Shown here: one piece after another, positions 1 to 7,832 of the stretch
Numbering within the stretch: position 1 is the stretch's first letter
How the letters are laid out: each line of letters opens with the position of its first letter
NCBI GenBank assembly: GCA_025449645.1
Contig: JANWIY010000027.1
Coordinates: 1 to 63,815 of the forward strand
Direction: 5' to 3'
Origin: Chitinophagaceae bacterium
GTDB lineage: Bacteria > Bacteroidota > Bacteroidia > Chitinophagales > Chitinophagaceae
Length of the DNA stretch: 63,815 bases
The notes under the pieces: model-generated
Databases searched by the model: none
Seen by the model: only the letters and a program-made list of their open reading frames with translations
Told to the model about the DNA's origin: nothing
Program-made: the position numbers and the translations under genes

Positions 1-268
1 AACCCCAGGCATAATCAGAGATCCAGGTCCATCCATCCGGCGTAAACACCCAGTGTCCCGAACTTCCATAGGGACGAAATCCCGTGCTCACGGAAGTAGG
101 CACCCACGCGTATCCATATTGATTATAATTCACCCAGGATCCATAAGGGGAAAGCTGATCGTAAAAAACCTGGAAGCTTACGGATCCCTGGGCCCGGGAT
201 GAAGAAACAGTTAAAAACAGGGCCAGGGTGAGAATAAATGAGATGAGATGTGAAGATTTCTTTTTCAT
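1..268 (-). CDS. Secreted YXWGXW-type (DUF6600-like) protein, 3' part cut by window edge
   Basis: Reading the minus strand from an ATG at 268 gives 89 codons open to the window edge, so the C-terminus is missing. The first 27 or so residues form a clear signal peptide (KKK, hydrophobic stretch, then SRAQG). The mature part is rich in Tyr, Trp and Gly, with segments such as FYDQLSPYGSW and WTWISDYAWG. This is the pattern of secreted bacterial proteins with WG/YG repeats (DUF6600 or YXWGXW families). Function is unknown; a cell-envelope role is inferred only from the signal peptide. It is divergent from the GMC oxidoreductase gene, and the 113 nt between them show no consensus TAnnTTTG box. Confidence 0.7.
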   Translation of the reverse strand, partial: MKKKSSHLISFILTLALFLTVSSSRAQGSVSFQVFYDQLSPYGSWVNYNQYGYAWVPTSVSTGFRPYGSSGHWVFTPDGWTWISDYAWG

Positions 269-381
269 ACATCCATAGAATTCAATAAGCATGCCGCGCA
301 AACAAAAAAGATATCACCTATTCATTTATCAATTAAATTTAAACTTTCATTTCTGCTAATTTGTTTCTTACAAACAATTAC

Positions 382-2121
382 ATGGGAGATATTCAAATCA
401 GGAAGACGCCAAAGAAATATGACGCAGTGATTGTCGGATCAGGCGCCGGCGGGGGAATGGCCGCTTATGTGCTGGCAAATGCAGGATTAAAAGTCTGCCT
501 TATAGAAGCAGGCCCTATGTTTGACCCCAAGACAGATTCCAACCAGTTAAAAAACCCCTGGGAATCGCCGCGCCGGGGCGCGGGTACAAAATTCCGTCCC
601 TTCGGTGATTTCGATGGCTGTTACTGGGGTTGGGAAATTGACGGCGAACCGTACACGCACAAAAACAATACGGAATGGGAATGGTGGCGTGCACGCATGC
701 TTGGCGGACGAACCAATCATTGGGGAAGAATTTCCTTAAGGTTCGGTCCGAAGGATTTCAAGCGAAAAAGCATTGATGGTCTGGGTGACGACTGGCCCAT
801 CGGATATGAAGATATAAAACCGTATTACGACAGAATCGACAAATTATTAGGCGTGTTCGGCACCAACGAAGGTTTGCCCAATGATCCCGATGGTTTCTTT
901 ATTCCTCCACCAAAACCCCGCCTCCATGAATTGTTTATAAAAAGGGCAGGGGCCAGTATCGGCATACCGGTGATCCCTGCAAGGCTTTCCATTCTTACCA
1001 AACAAATCAATAAGGACCGCGGAGGCTGTTTCTTTTGCGCACAATGCGGCAGGAGTTGTAAGGTGTATGCCGATTTTTCGTCTTCTTCCTGCCTCGTGAT
1101 CCCGGCATTAAAGACCGGAAATGTTGACCTTGTTACCAATGCCATGGCCCGCGAAGTGCTCACGGACAAAGAAGGTCTGGCGACCGGCGTCTCCTATGTG
1201 AACAAGCAGGACCTTCAGGAGTATCAGGTCAGTGGCCGTACAATAATTCTGGCGGCAAGCGCCTGCGAAAGTGCCAGGCTCCTGCTGAATTCAAAGTCTG
1301 CCCGCCACCCCAACGGACTCGCAAACAGCAGCAATGTGGTTGGAAAATATCTTCACGATTCCACGGGTGCGGATATGGGTGGAATCATTCCCGAATTGTT
1401 CGACAGAAAGCGTTATAATGAAGATGGCGTCGGCGGCATGCATGTTTACACGCCCTGGTGGCTCGATAATAAAAAACTCGATTTCCCGAGAGGCTATCAT
1501 ATTGAATACGGTGGTGGGTTCGGTCAGCCTTTGTATGGATTTAACTGGGGAATTGAAAATCTTAACGGAACCTATAAAATAAAAGGTAAGCAAAAGGAAG
1601 CGGGCGGCTATGGCGCATCTTTAAAAGAGGATTACCGGTATTTCTTCGGAGCACATGTAGGCATGGCTGGCCGCGGCGAAGCAATCGCGCGCGAAGACAG
1701 CTACTGCGAAATCGATCCTTCCGTTATTGATAAATACGGCATCCCCGTGCTGCGTTTCAACACTTCTTATACCGAATACGAATTCAAGCAGGCCAAGCAC
1801 ATGAAAGAAACTTTCTCGGAAATATTACATGCCATGGGTGCCGTGATAACCTGGGGCGGTGACGACGGGCCCCAAAATAACTACGGCCTTCATGCACCGG
1901 GAAACATCATTCATGAAGCAGGGACCGTTCGGATGGGAAATGATCCCAGGCGATCACCGCTGAATAAATTCAGTCAGGCGCATGAATGCAGGAATTTATT
2001 CTGTGTAGACGGCGGCCCATTTGTTTCTCAGGCAGATAAGAACATTACCTGGACCATTCTCGCTCTTTCTATGAGAACATCGGACTATATCGTGGATGAA
2101 ATGAAAAAGCGTAACATTTAA
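382..2121 (+). CDS. GMC-family FAD-dependent oxidoreductase (large subunit of a membrane dehydrogenase)
   Basis: 579 residues. The N-terminus has the FAD Rossmann motif GSGAGGG at residues 19-25, followed by IEAGP. A GMC signature region follows (LGGRTNHWGR), and the C-terminal GMC domain ends with HEAGTVRMG and DGGPFVSQADKN. A cysteine-rich stretch (CFFCAQCGRSC) lies mid-protein, as in many bacterial three-subunit sugar or alcohol dehydrogenases. No signal peptide is visible. The next gene, 10 nt downstream, encodes a Tat-exported small-subunit homologue, so the pair probably forms a periplasm-facing dehydrogenase in which the small subunit carries the export signal (inference). The substrate is unknown; a sugar or gluconate-like compound is plausible. 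The ATG at 382 is preferred over the in-frame TTG at 361. Confidence 0.9.
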   Translation: MGDIQIRKTPKKYDAVIVGSGAGGGMAAYVLANAGLKVCLIEAGPMFDPKTDSNQLKNPWESPRRGAGTKFRPFGDFDGCYWGWEIDGEPYTHKNNTEWEWWRARMLGGRTNHWGRISLRFGPKDFKRKSIDGLGDDWPIGYEDIKPYYDRIDKLLGVFGTNEGLPNDPDGFFIPPPKPRLHELFIKRAGASIGIPVIPARLSILTKQINKDRGGCFFCAQCGRSCKVYADFSSSSCLVIPALKTGNVDLVTNAMAREVLTDKEGLATGVSYVNKQDLQEYQVSGRTIILAASACESARLLLNSKSARHPNGLANSSNVVGKYLHDSTGADMGGIIPELFDRKRYNEDGVGGMHVYTPWWLDNKKLDFPRGYHIEYGGGFGQPLYGFNWGIENLNGTYKIKGKQKEAGGYGASLKEDYRYFFGAHVGMAGRGEAIAREDSYCEIDPSVIDKYGIPVLRFNTSYTEYEFKQAKHMKETFSEILHAMGAVITWGGDDGPQNNYGLHAPGNIIHEAGTVRMGNDPRRSPLNKFSQAHECRNLFCVDGGPFVSQADKNITWTILALSMRTSDYIVDEMKKRNI

Positions 2122-2131
2122 AATAACGGTC

Positions 2132-2800
2132 ATGGACAGACGTAAATCGATCAAGACCCTCCTTATCGGCGGGATTTCCACCAGCGTGCTGGCGGAAGCG
2201 TGTACATCGGCGGAAAAGAAACCCGTAACAAATCCGGAGGAAGCGAAAGATATGACGGGAACCACGCTTAACCGTATGCCGGAAGAAAAGAAATATGAAA
2301 AGCAATTGCAGGCCGAAACTTTTTTTACTCCTGAAGAAATGGCCACGATCACTATCCTGGGAGACATTATTATTCCCCGTGACGAGGTGAGCGGGAGCGC
2401 ATCAGATGCAAAAGTTCCGGATTTCATAGAATTTATCGTCAAGGATATGCCGGAACATCAAACGCCGATGCGGGGCGGACTGCGATGGCTGGATGTGCAA
2501 TGTCTTAACCGTTATGAGAAACCTTTTAAGGAATGCACGCATAAGCAGCAAATGGAAATGGTTGATCTGATCGCCTGGCCAAATAAAGCAAAACCGGAAA
2601 TGACACAGGGAGTTGCATTCTTTACCCTGATCCGCAACCTGGTCGGGACCGGATTTTATACTTCAGAAATGGGTGTGAAAGATATTGGCTATATCGGTAA
2701 TGTTCCAAACCAATGGAACGGTGTGCCGGATGATGTATTGAAGCAATACCACATGGCTTATACAGAAAAGGAACTGAAGGAATGCATCAGTTTCTCCTGA
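2132..2800 (+). CDS. Gluconate 2-dehydrogenase subunit 3 family protein, Tat signal
   Basis: 222 residues. It starts MDRRKSIKTLLIGGIS, a twin-arginine-like signal, followed by LAEAC, a possible lipobox, so it may be a Tat-exported lipoprotein. The rest matches the small-subunit family that accompanies GMC dehydrogenases: a helical protein with FFTPEEMATITILGDIIIPRD near residue 70 and a C-terminal segment TGFYTSEMG. It begins 10 nt after the oxidoreductase stop codon, so the two genes are almost certainly one operon. The family is thought to help export or anchor the catalytic subunit. No cytochrome c gene follows directly. Confidence 0.87.
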   Translation: MDRRKSIKTLLIGGISTSVLAEACTSAEKKPVTNPEEAKDMTGTTLNRMPEEKKYEKQLQAETFFTPEEMATITILGDIIIPRDEVSGSASDAKVPDFIEFIVKDMPEHQTPMRGGLRWLDVQCLNRYEKPFKECTHKQQMEMVDLIAWPNKAKPEMTQGVAFFTLIRNLVGTGFYTSEMGVKDIGYIGNVPNQWNGVPDDVLKQYHMAYTEKELKECISFS

Positions 2801-2818
2801 GGGCAGATCGGTTATCTC

Positions 2819-3073
2819 TTAATTCTCGATCGGATTCAGGTAATAACCCTCTTCGCTTAACACAAACGTATTTGGAACAAAAGAAAGCAGGGACTGAGTG
2901 ATCATGGAAGCCGCTTCCCGCAGATAGGTTGACCCGATCTCCGGAGTACGGACGGCAAATTGCCAGCTTTGAATTTTGAGATAAGCAACTTTACTTTCCT
3001 GGGTCACCTGGTTGTCCATTTGTCGGAAAATCTCCGCAAGGCGGTCTTGCTGATTGTCGATGTGGGGTTGCAT
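2819..3073 (-). CDS. Small conserved-looking hypothetical protein
   Basis: 84 residues, acidic to neutral, predicted soluble and mostly helical, with no signal peptide and no motif I recognise. It is convergent with the dehydrogenase small-subunit gene (18 nt between stop codons) and lies downstream of the subtilase gene on the same strand. Codon usage resembles the neighbours and the reading frame fills the space between flanking genes, which supports a real gene. No function is proposed. Confidence 0.5.
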   Translation of the reverse strand: MQPHIDNQQDRLAEIFRQMDNQVTQESKVAYLKIQSWQFAVRTPEIGSTYLREAASMITQSLLSFVPNTFVLSEEGYYLNPIEN

Positions 3074-3162
3074 AGGAAGTTCAGATTTAGGTTTTCAGAG
3101 GTTTGAACTATCGAACAATAACGATATTAATGTACAAAAAATTGTTTGCAGCTCCAATATCG

Positions 3163-4851
3163 TCAGTCGAGGTTTTTGTGTATAACCTTCATCCTGAGCG
3201 CCTTCCTTCTTTTCCCTTTCAGGGTAGATGCCAATTTAAGGGCATTATAGGCATTGACGATACCACCGCTGACCGACAAGGTATCAAAATCAACCATTTT
3301 ACCGGTATGTGCCAGCTTTGTCCTGGAATCAGGCAGCTTCATTACGGAATGTAGAAGAACATATTTTACCTGACGGGCACTCAGCTTGGGATAATATTCG
3401 AGTAAAAGTGCGGCAACGCCGGCAGCGACCGGAGTTGCCATGCTCGTTCCGCTATATGCTTCATATTGATTTCCAGGAACAGTTGAATAGATCCGCACAC
3501 CGGGCGCAAAAAGATCCACACCCTTTTGACCATAGTTTGAAAATTTGGCAATCACCAGGCTGTCAGGCCCCCATGTATTGGCCCCAACGGTTAGAAATGC
3601 AGATGCCTTCCCGCCTGTTCCTTCGAAATACGGATTTGGATAATCCGGCACTGTATCTATATCTATCCCTTCATTTCCTGCAGCATGCAAAAGCAATACG
3701 TCGTGATCTTCTGCATATTTCACGGCTTCATCCACCCATTTTTTTCCCGGAGATAACGCTTTGCTAAAGCTCATATTTATGATCTGGGCTCCATTGTCGA
3801 CCGCATACCGGATTGCGAGGGCCACGTCCTTATCCCGCTCATCTCCATCGGGAACCGCACGGATCGGCATGATCAAAACATTATCAGCTATACCGTCCAT
3901 TCCCTTACCATTGTGCCTGGATGCCGCAATGATGCCTGACACATGGGTGCCATGCATCATGGAGCCTGCAGCAACATTATTGTTCCCGTAGTTGTGGTCA
4001 TTAATATTATCATAATCATCGCCTGCTATTTCTTTGCGCACCGCGTTAGGATCTTCGGAAAAAGCTTTCAGTTTGGCCTGCTCGCCGGCCAGATATTCAT
4101 TTACTTCCACCAGGTATTTTTCAAGCGACATGTCTTCTGAAATCCAGGAACTTCTGAAATAATACAATCCGGCTTTTTTTGCTTTCGCTGTCGTCGAATC
4201 CGATGTTTGTAATTGCTCCAGGTCGCGGGAATAAACCGAAGTTTTATGGAGGGCCAACTGCAGCAGACTATCCGTAGTCCTTAACTGCGGTATCATCTGT
4301 GCGACCTTGGTAACTGTTCGCGCCTGCATCAGGGAATCTTCCAGAAAATGCTCTTTCACTTTTTGCCAGTACGCATATTCAGCATCACGAGAATGCAATG
4401 CACTGTCTGCTGAGGAATAGATCTTCCGGAGCCGGTAATATTCCCGGTAGGATTCATAACTCTCCACCGTAATATTTCTCCCATCCTTTCCGCCCAGAAA
4501 ATTCCATCCATGCACATCATCCACATAACCATTGTGATCATCGTCAATGCCATTTCCCGGGATTTCTTTCGTGTTGGTCCAGATATGGCCAACCAGGTCT
4601 TCATGAGAGGTATCGACGCCGACGTCTATTACAGCTACAATTACGGTATGGCTTTTCCTGCCTTTTAATAATTCGTTGTAGGCCCTGGTTACGCCTGCGC
4701 CAAAGACGCTGTCAACCCGGTAATCCTCCAACTGCCAACCCGGGGCACCGTATTTTGGATCTTGATCCTGCGCTGACACATTCAGGGATAACATACACAT
4801 GACCAGCAGGAATAGCGTGGTTCCAATTCCCTGAAGACTTTTCATAATCAT
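3163..4851 (-). CDS. Secreted subtilisin-like serine protease (peptidase S8)
   Basis: 562 residues with an N-terminal signal peptide (hydrophobic MCMLSLNVSAQ). The catalytic triad is visible: Asp76 in VIDVGVDTSHEDL, His in HGTHVSGII near residue 305, and Ser in SGTSMATPVAAG near residue 470. An insertion of about 200 charged, helical residues separates the Asp and His motifs, as in the Bacteroidota S8 proteins that carry the NGIDDDHNGYVDD segment. It is probably exported or envelope-attached; no T9SS sorting domain is seen at the C-terminus. The start at 4851 is chosen because AAGGAG lies 7 nt upstream, an unusually good Shine-Dalgarno for this window; an in-frame TTG at 4857 and an ATG at 4845 are alternatives. 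Confidence 0.92.
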   Translation of the reverse strand: MIMKSLQGIGTTLFLLVMCMLSLNVSAQDQDPKYGAPGWQLEDYRVDSVFGAGVTRAYNELLKGRKSHTVIVAVIDVGVDTSHEDLVGHIWTNTKEIPGNGIDDDHNGYVDDVHGWNFLGGKDGRNITVESYESYREYYRLRKIYSSADSALHSRDAEYAYWQKVKEHFLEDSLMQARTVTKVAQMIPQLRTTDSLLQLALHKTSVYSRDLEQLQTSDSTTAKAKKAGLYYFRSSWISEDMSLEKYLVEVNEYLAGEQAKLKAFSEDPNAVRKEIAGDDYDNINDHNYGNNNVAAGSMMHGTHVSGIIAASRHNGKGMDGIADNVLIMPIRAVPDGDERDKDVALAIRYAVDNGAQIINMSFSKALSPGKKWVDEAVKYAEDHDVLLLHAAGNEGIDIDTVPDYPNPYFEGTGGKASAFLTVGANTWGPDSLVIAKFSNYGQKGVDLFAPGVRIYSTVPGNQYEAYSGTSMATPVAAGVAALLLEYYPKLSARQVKYVLLHSVMKLPDSRTKLAHTGKMVDFDTLSVSGGIVNAYNALKLASTLKGKRRKALRMKVIHKNLD

Positions 4852-4863
4852 TTTCAAGCTCCT

Positions 4864-4871
4864 TATTTTTG
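4864..4871 (+). promoter_or_regulatory. TAnnTTTG promoter box upstream of the MFS gene
   Basis: TATTTTTG fits the Bacteroidota -7 consensus TAnnTTTG. It lies 66 nt before the MFS start codon in the 86-nt divergent spacer to the subtilase gene. Confidence 0.45.
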
Positions 4872-4937
4872 CGACGTGGCAATTTATAGAATATTTGACT
4901 TCTTACCGGCTTTTCATACACGAACGGATTTTGCGCG

Positions 4938-6143
4938 ATGAAGACGGCAAATCCTTTCAGCACAACGCTTTCCTTATACAAAGATGCCTACAGTGGTTTG
5001 TCACAATCCACCTGGCTGCTTTCTGCCGTGATGCTCGTAAACCGGAGCGGCACTATGGTTCTCCCCTTTATGACCATCTACCTTACGGCCATGGGCTTTT
5101 CTCTTTTCCAGGCCGGTATCGTTGTGGGCCTGTTCGGAGCAGGTGCGATGTGCGGAGGATTCCTTGGCGGGAAACTGACGGATAAGCTGGGTTTTCATCA
5201 AATCCAATTGATCACCCTTTCCGGTGGCGGATTGCTTTTCATCCTGCTGGGTCTGATGAAAAGCTATCCGCTTATCTGCATTTTCACTTTTATCCTCAGT
5301 CTGGTGAATGATGCTTTCCGTCCCGCAAACAGTACTGCAATCGCGTATTACAGCAAGGAAGAAAACAGGACCAGGTCATATTCGCTTAACCGGCTGGCCA
5401 TCAACCTGGGTTGGGCCATCGGAGGATCAATCGGAGGAATTATTGCTTCCTTCAATTATCATTTACTATTCTGGATCGACGGGTTGACCAACATCGTTGC
5501 TGCTGTTCTTCTGTCCTATCTGCTCAGGCCCGGTCCGGACCCTGGGCCCGTCAATAAAACAGGACCTGCCGTCAAAGCAGCCCGATCATCGTTTCATGAC
5601 AAGCCATATCTTCTCTTTATTGGTTTTACCATACTCTTTGCCATGGTTTTTTTTCAGTGGTACTCCACTTTGCCTGTGTACTACAAAAATTACCTGCACC
5701 TCTCCGAGTTTTATATTGGTTTGCTCATGGGCATGAACGGACTTATCATTGTCGTTGTGGAAATGGTTGTGGTCTTCAGGCTGGAAGCGAAAAAAAAGAT
5801 CATGCACTATATTTCCAACGGTGTTCTCCTAACCGGCCTTTCTTTTATCATTTTCAACCTTTTGCCCGCACATCCGATGACTGCTGTGCTTTCGGTGGTT
5901 CTGGTCACATTCGGCGAAATGCTTTCCATGCCCTTCATGAATACATTTTGGATCAGCAGAACAATTCCGGCAAACAGGGGTCAATATGCAGGCCTCTATA
6001 CCATGGCCTTTTCATTTGCACAGGCGGCCGGCCCAACGGGCGGATCATGGATCGCCGGCCATTATAGTTTCAGTTTATTATGGTGGGTCACCGGCGCCAT
6101 TTGTTTAGTGACAGGTATTCTATTCCGCTCGGCAAAATTCTAA
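4938..6143 (+). CDS. MFS transporter, drug/metabolite exporter type
   Basis: 401 residues with about 12 hydrophobic segments and a short linker near residue 195, the usual MFS 6+6 arrangement. The loop between helices 2 and 3 has the motif GGFLGGKLTDKLGFH, close to the MFS signature GxxxDRxGRR. It resembles the MdtH/YdeE-like H+ antiporters of the inner membrane; the substrate cannot be read from the sequence. It is divergent from the subtilase gene and convergent with the DUF4197 gene (8 nt apart). The ATG at 4938 is the first in the open frame that keeps the first helix intact. Confidence 0.88.
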   Translation: MKTANPFSTTLSLYKDAYSGLSQSTWLLSAVMLVNRSGTMVLPFMTIYLTAMGFSLFQAGIVVGLFGAGAMCGGFLGGKLTDKLGFHQIQLITLSGGGLLFILLGLMKSYPLICIFTFILSLVNDAFRPANSTAIAYYSKEENRTRSYSLNRLAINLGWAIGGSIGGIIASFNYHLLFWIDGLTNIVAAVLLSYLLRPGPDPGPVNKTGPAVKAARSSFHDKPYLLFIGFTILFAMVFFQWYSTLPVYYKNYLHLSEFYIGLLMGMNGLIIVVVEMVVVFRLEAKKKIMHYISNGVLLTGLSFIIFNLLPAHPMTAVLSVVLVTFGEMLSMPFMNTFWISRTIPANRGQYAGLYTMAFSFAQAAGPTGGSWIAGHYSFSLLWWVTGAICLVTGILFRSAKF

Positions 6144-6151
6144 TATTCCCT

Positions 6152-6877
6152 TCATTGACTTCCAAACACTTTTTTCAGGAGATCTGTTACCTGCGCAGCC
6201 GGATCTTTCCTGATCTGTTTTTCTTCCTGGGCTACATAATAGAAAATGCCGTCCATGGCTTTTTGCGTTACATAACCCGAGAGATCAGGATTCACTTTTT
6301 TAAATGTCGTTGGCAGCTTATTATAGGTGTTGAAAACGTCTTTCCAGTATTTGGTTGCTCCTGTTTTTTGCAATGAAGAATCGATAACCGGATGAAAAGC
6401 AGTCGAAAGTTGCGGTGAGGTAGTCTTTCTCAGATACCCTGTTGCGGCCGTATCGGCGCCGCGCAATATGCCCAGGCCGTCCTGAACGGTCATTCCTTTG
6501 ATCGCGCTGACGAAAATAGGTGCAGCCGATTTAGAAGCATCCTCAGCCGCACGGTTCATACTCAGAATGGCGTTGTCCACCAGCTGACCCATACCCAGGC
6601 TGCGAAGTGTCTTTTCAGCATTCTGGGCCTGCGGCGGCAATAGGATCTTCACCACGGCATCTTTAAAAAACCCGTCTGCGGCCGAAAGCTTGTCCGCGCT
6701 TTTCTGGGCCCCTAAAGTCAGTGCCTGTTTTAATCCATTTACTATATCTTCTGAACTCAGGGAAGAACCATTGCTGCTGCCGGTGACCTTTTTTTTCAGG
6801 TTGTCAAGTAATGACTGTGCCCGCCCGGCTCCTGCTACACCTGCTGTTAGCAATAATGCGACCAAAAATCTTTTCAT
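6152..6877 (-). CDS. DUF4197 family secreted protein
   Basis: 241 residues. MKRFLVALLLTAGVAGAGRAQS is a signal peptide. The mature protein begins with LLDNLKKK and carries the alternating helical pattern of DUF4197, including EDIVNGLKQALTLG, GFFKDAVVKILLP and the C-terminal AMDGIFYYVAQEEKQIRKDP. The family is widespread in Gram-negative bacteria and its function is unknown. The start at 6877 is taken because upstream in-frame codons would place eight extra residues before the signal peptide. Confidence 0.88.
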   Translation of the reverse strand: MKRFLVALLLTAGVAGAGRAQSLLDNLKKKVTGSSNGSSLSSEDIVNGLKQALTLGAQKSADKLSAADGFFKDAVVKILLPPQAQNAEKTLRSLGMGQLVDNAILSMNRAAEDASKSAAPIFVSAIKGMTVQDGLGILRGADTAATGYLRKTTSPQLSTAFHPVIDSSLQKTGATKYWKDVFNTYNKLPTTFKKVNPDLSGYVTQKAMDGIFYYVAQEEKQIRKDPAAQVTDLLKKVFGSQ

Positions 6878-6985
6878 TTTTATGGATTTTAAATAGACCA
6901 TTTCCGATAGGATCTCCTCATTCTTTTAAAACGCAAACCAAAAAAGTATATTTTACCCCCAACTCCGAATTTGCCAAATAAGGTC

Positions 6986-7027
6986 TAATTTTTACTTTTT
7001 AATTTTTACTTTTTACTTTTAAAAGTA
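6986..7027. repeat. TTTTTACTTTTTAA word array
   Basis: About three imperfect copies of the word TTTTTACTTTTTAA run from 6986 to 7020, ending with ACTTTTAAAAGT. It lies in the 244-nt spacer between the DUF4197 and FKBP genes. The same word type occurs between trpD and trpG (57573-57612 and 57764-57774). Confidence 0.6.
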
Positions 7028-7101
7028 TCCACAAAAAAACAAACAAAATGTTAACCCTTTGAGTGATTCTTTCTTTTGCCCAGGTACTCAGACGGTTTCC
7101 G

Positions 7102-7109
7102 TAATTTTG
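7102..7109 (+). promoter_or_regulatory. Promoter of the FKBP gene (TAnnTTTG)
   Basis: TAATTTTG ends 12 nt before the ATG at 7122. A TTTTG at 7074-7078 lies 23 nt upstream, within the spacing range usual for the -33 element in Bacteroidota. A transcript from here would have a leader of only about 8 nt, which rules out the longer in-frame start at 7059. Confidence 0.6.
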
Positions 7110-7121
7110 CCGATCCAAAAA

Positions 7122-7832
7122 ATGAGTATGAAAAAAATTTCAATGATCCTGGCGATTTCTGTGCTGTCTGCCGGCTTATTCGCCCAGGCAAAGAAAAAAC
7201 AGCCCACTCATCCGGTAGCGGCTCCGGCTCCTTTGAAAAACCTTACGGATTCATTGAGCTATTGTATTGGCTTAATGGTCGCCAATTTCTCCAAGCAACA
7301 GGGCATTACTTCAATCAATACAGTGCAGGTTACGAATGCCATAGATGCCGAGATGAAAAACGGTTCCGCCCTGCTTGACCAGCAGCAGGCGCAGCAGGTA
7401 TTAATGGGATATGTGGAAAAGGCCAAGGCCGACAAAGCAGCGGTCACAAAAAGGGAAGGGGTCGCATTTCTAGCCGACAACAAGACAAAGCCTGGTGTTG
7501 TCACAACAGCCTCGGGTTTACAATACCTGGTTTTGAAGGAAGGCGGCGGGGCAAAACCTGCTTCCACCGACAAGGTAAAATGTGATTACGAAGGAAGGCT
7601 CTTAGATGGGACCGTTTTTGATAGTTCTGTGAAGCAGGGCCATCCCATTGAATTTACGGTGACCGGGGTGATCCGTGGTTGGACGGAAGCTTTGCAACTC
7701 ATGCCCGTAGGAAGTAAATGGCGTCTTTTTGTTCCATCCGACCTGGCTTATGGAGACCAGCAGATGGGACCTGATATTAAACCGGGATCTACCCTGATAT
7801 TCGATGTGGAATTACTGGATATAGTTAAATAG
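7122..7832 (+). CDS. FKBP-type peptidyl-prolyl cis-trans isomerase, exported
   Basis: 236 residues. The signal peptide MKKISMILAISVLSAGLFAQ is followed by a Lys/Pro/Ala linker. An FkpA-type N-terminal dimerisation domain comes next (DSLSYCIGLMVANFSKQQG), then an FKBP domain from about residue 130 with YEGRLLDGTVFDSS, IRGWTEALQLMPVGSKW and SDLAYG. These are the usual active-site residues (Tyr, Phe-Asp, Val-Ile-Trp, Tyr). It probably folds or isomerises envelope proteins in the periplasm. The start at 7122 is supported by the promoter box just upstream; the frame is open further back to 7059. Confidence 0.93.
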   Translation: MSMKKISMILAISVLSAGLFAQAKKKQPTHPVAAPAPLKNLTDSLSYCIGLMVANFSKQQGITSINTVQVTNAIDAEMKNGSALLDQQQAQQVLMGYVEKAKADKAAVTKREGVAFLADNKTKPGVVTTASGLQYLVLKEGGGAKPASTDKVKCDYEGRLLDGTVFDSSVKQGHPIEFTVTGVIRGWTEALQLMPVGSKWRLFVPSDLAYGDQQMGPDIKPGSTLIFDVELLDIVK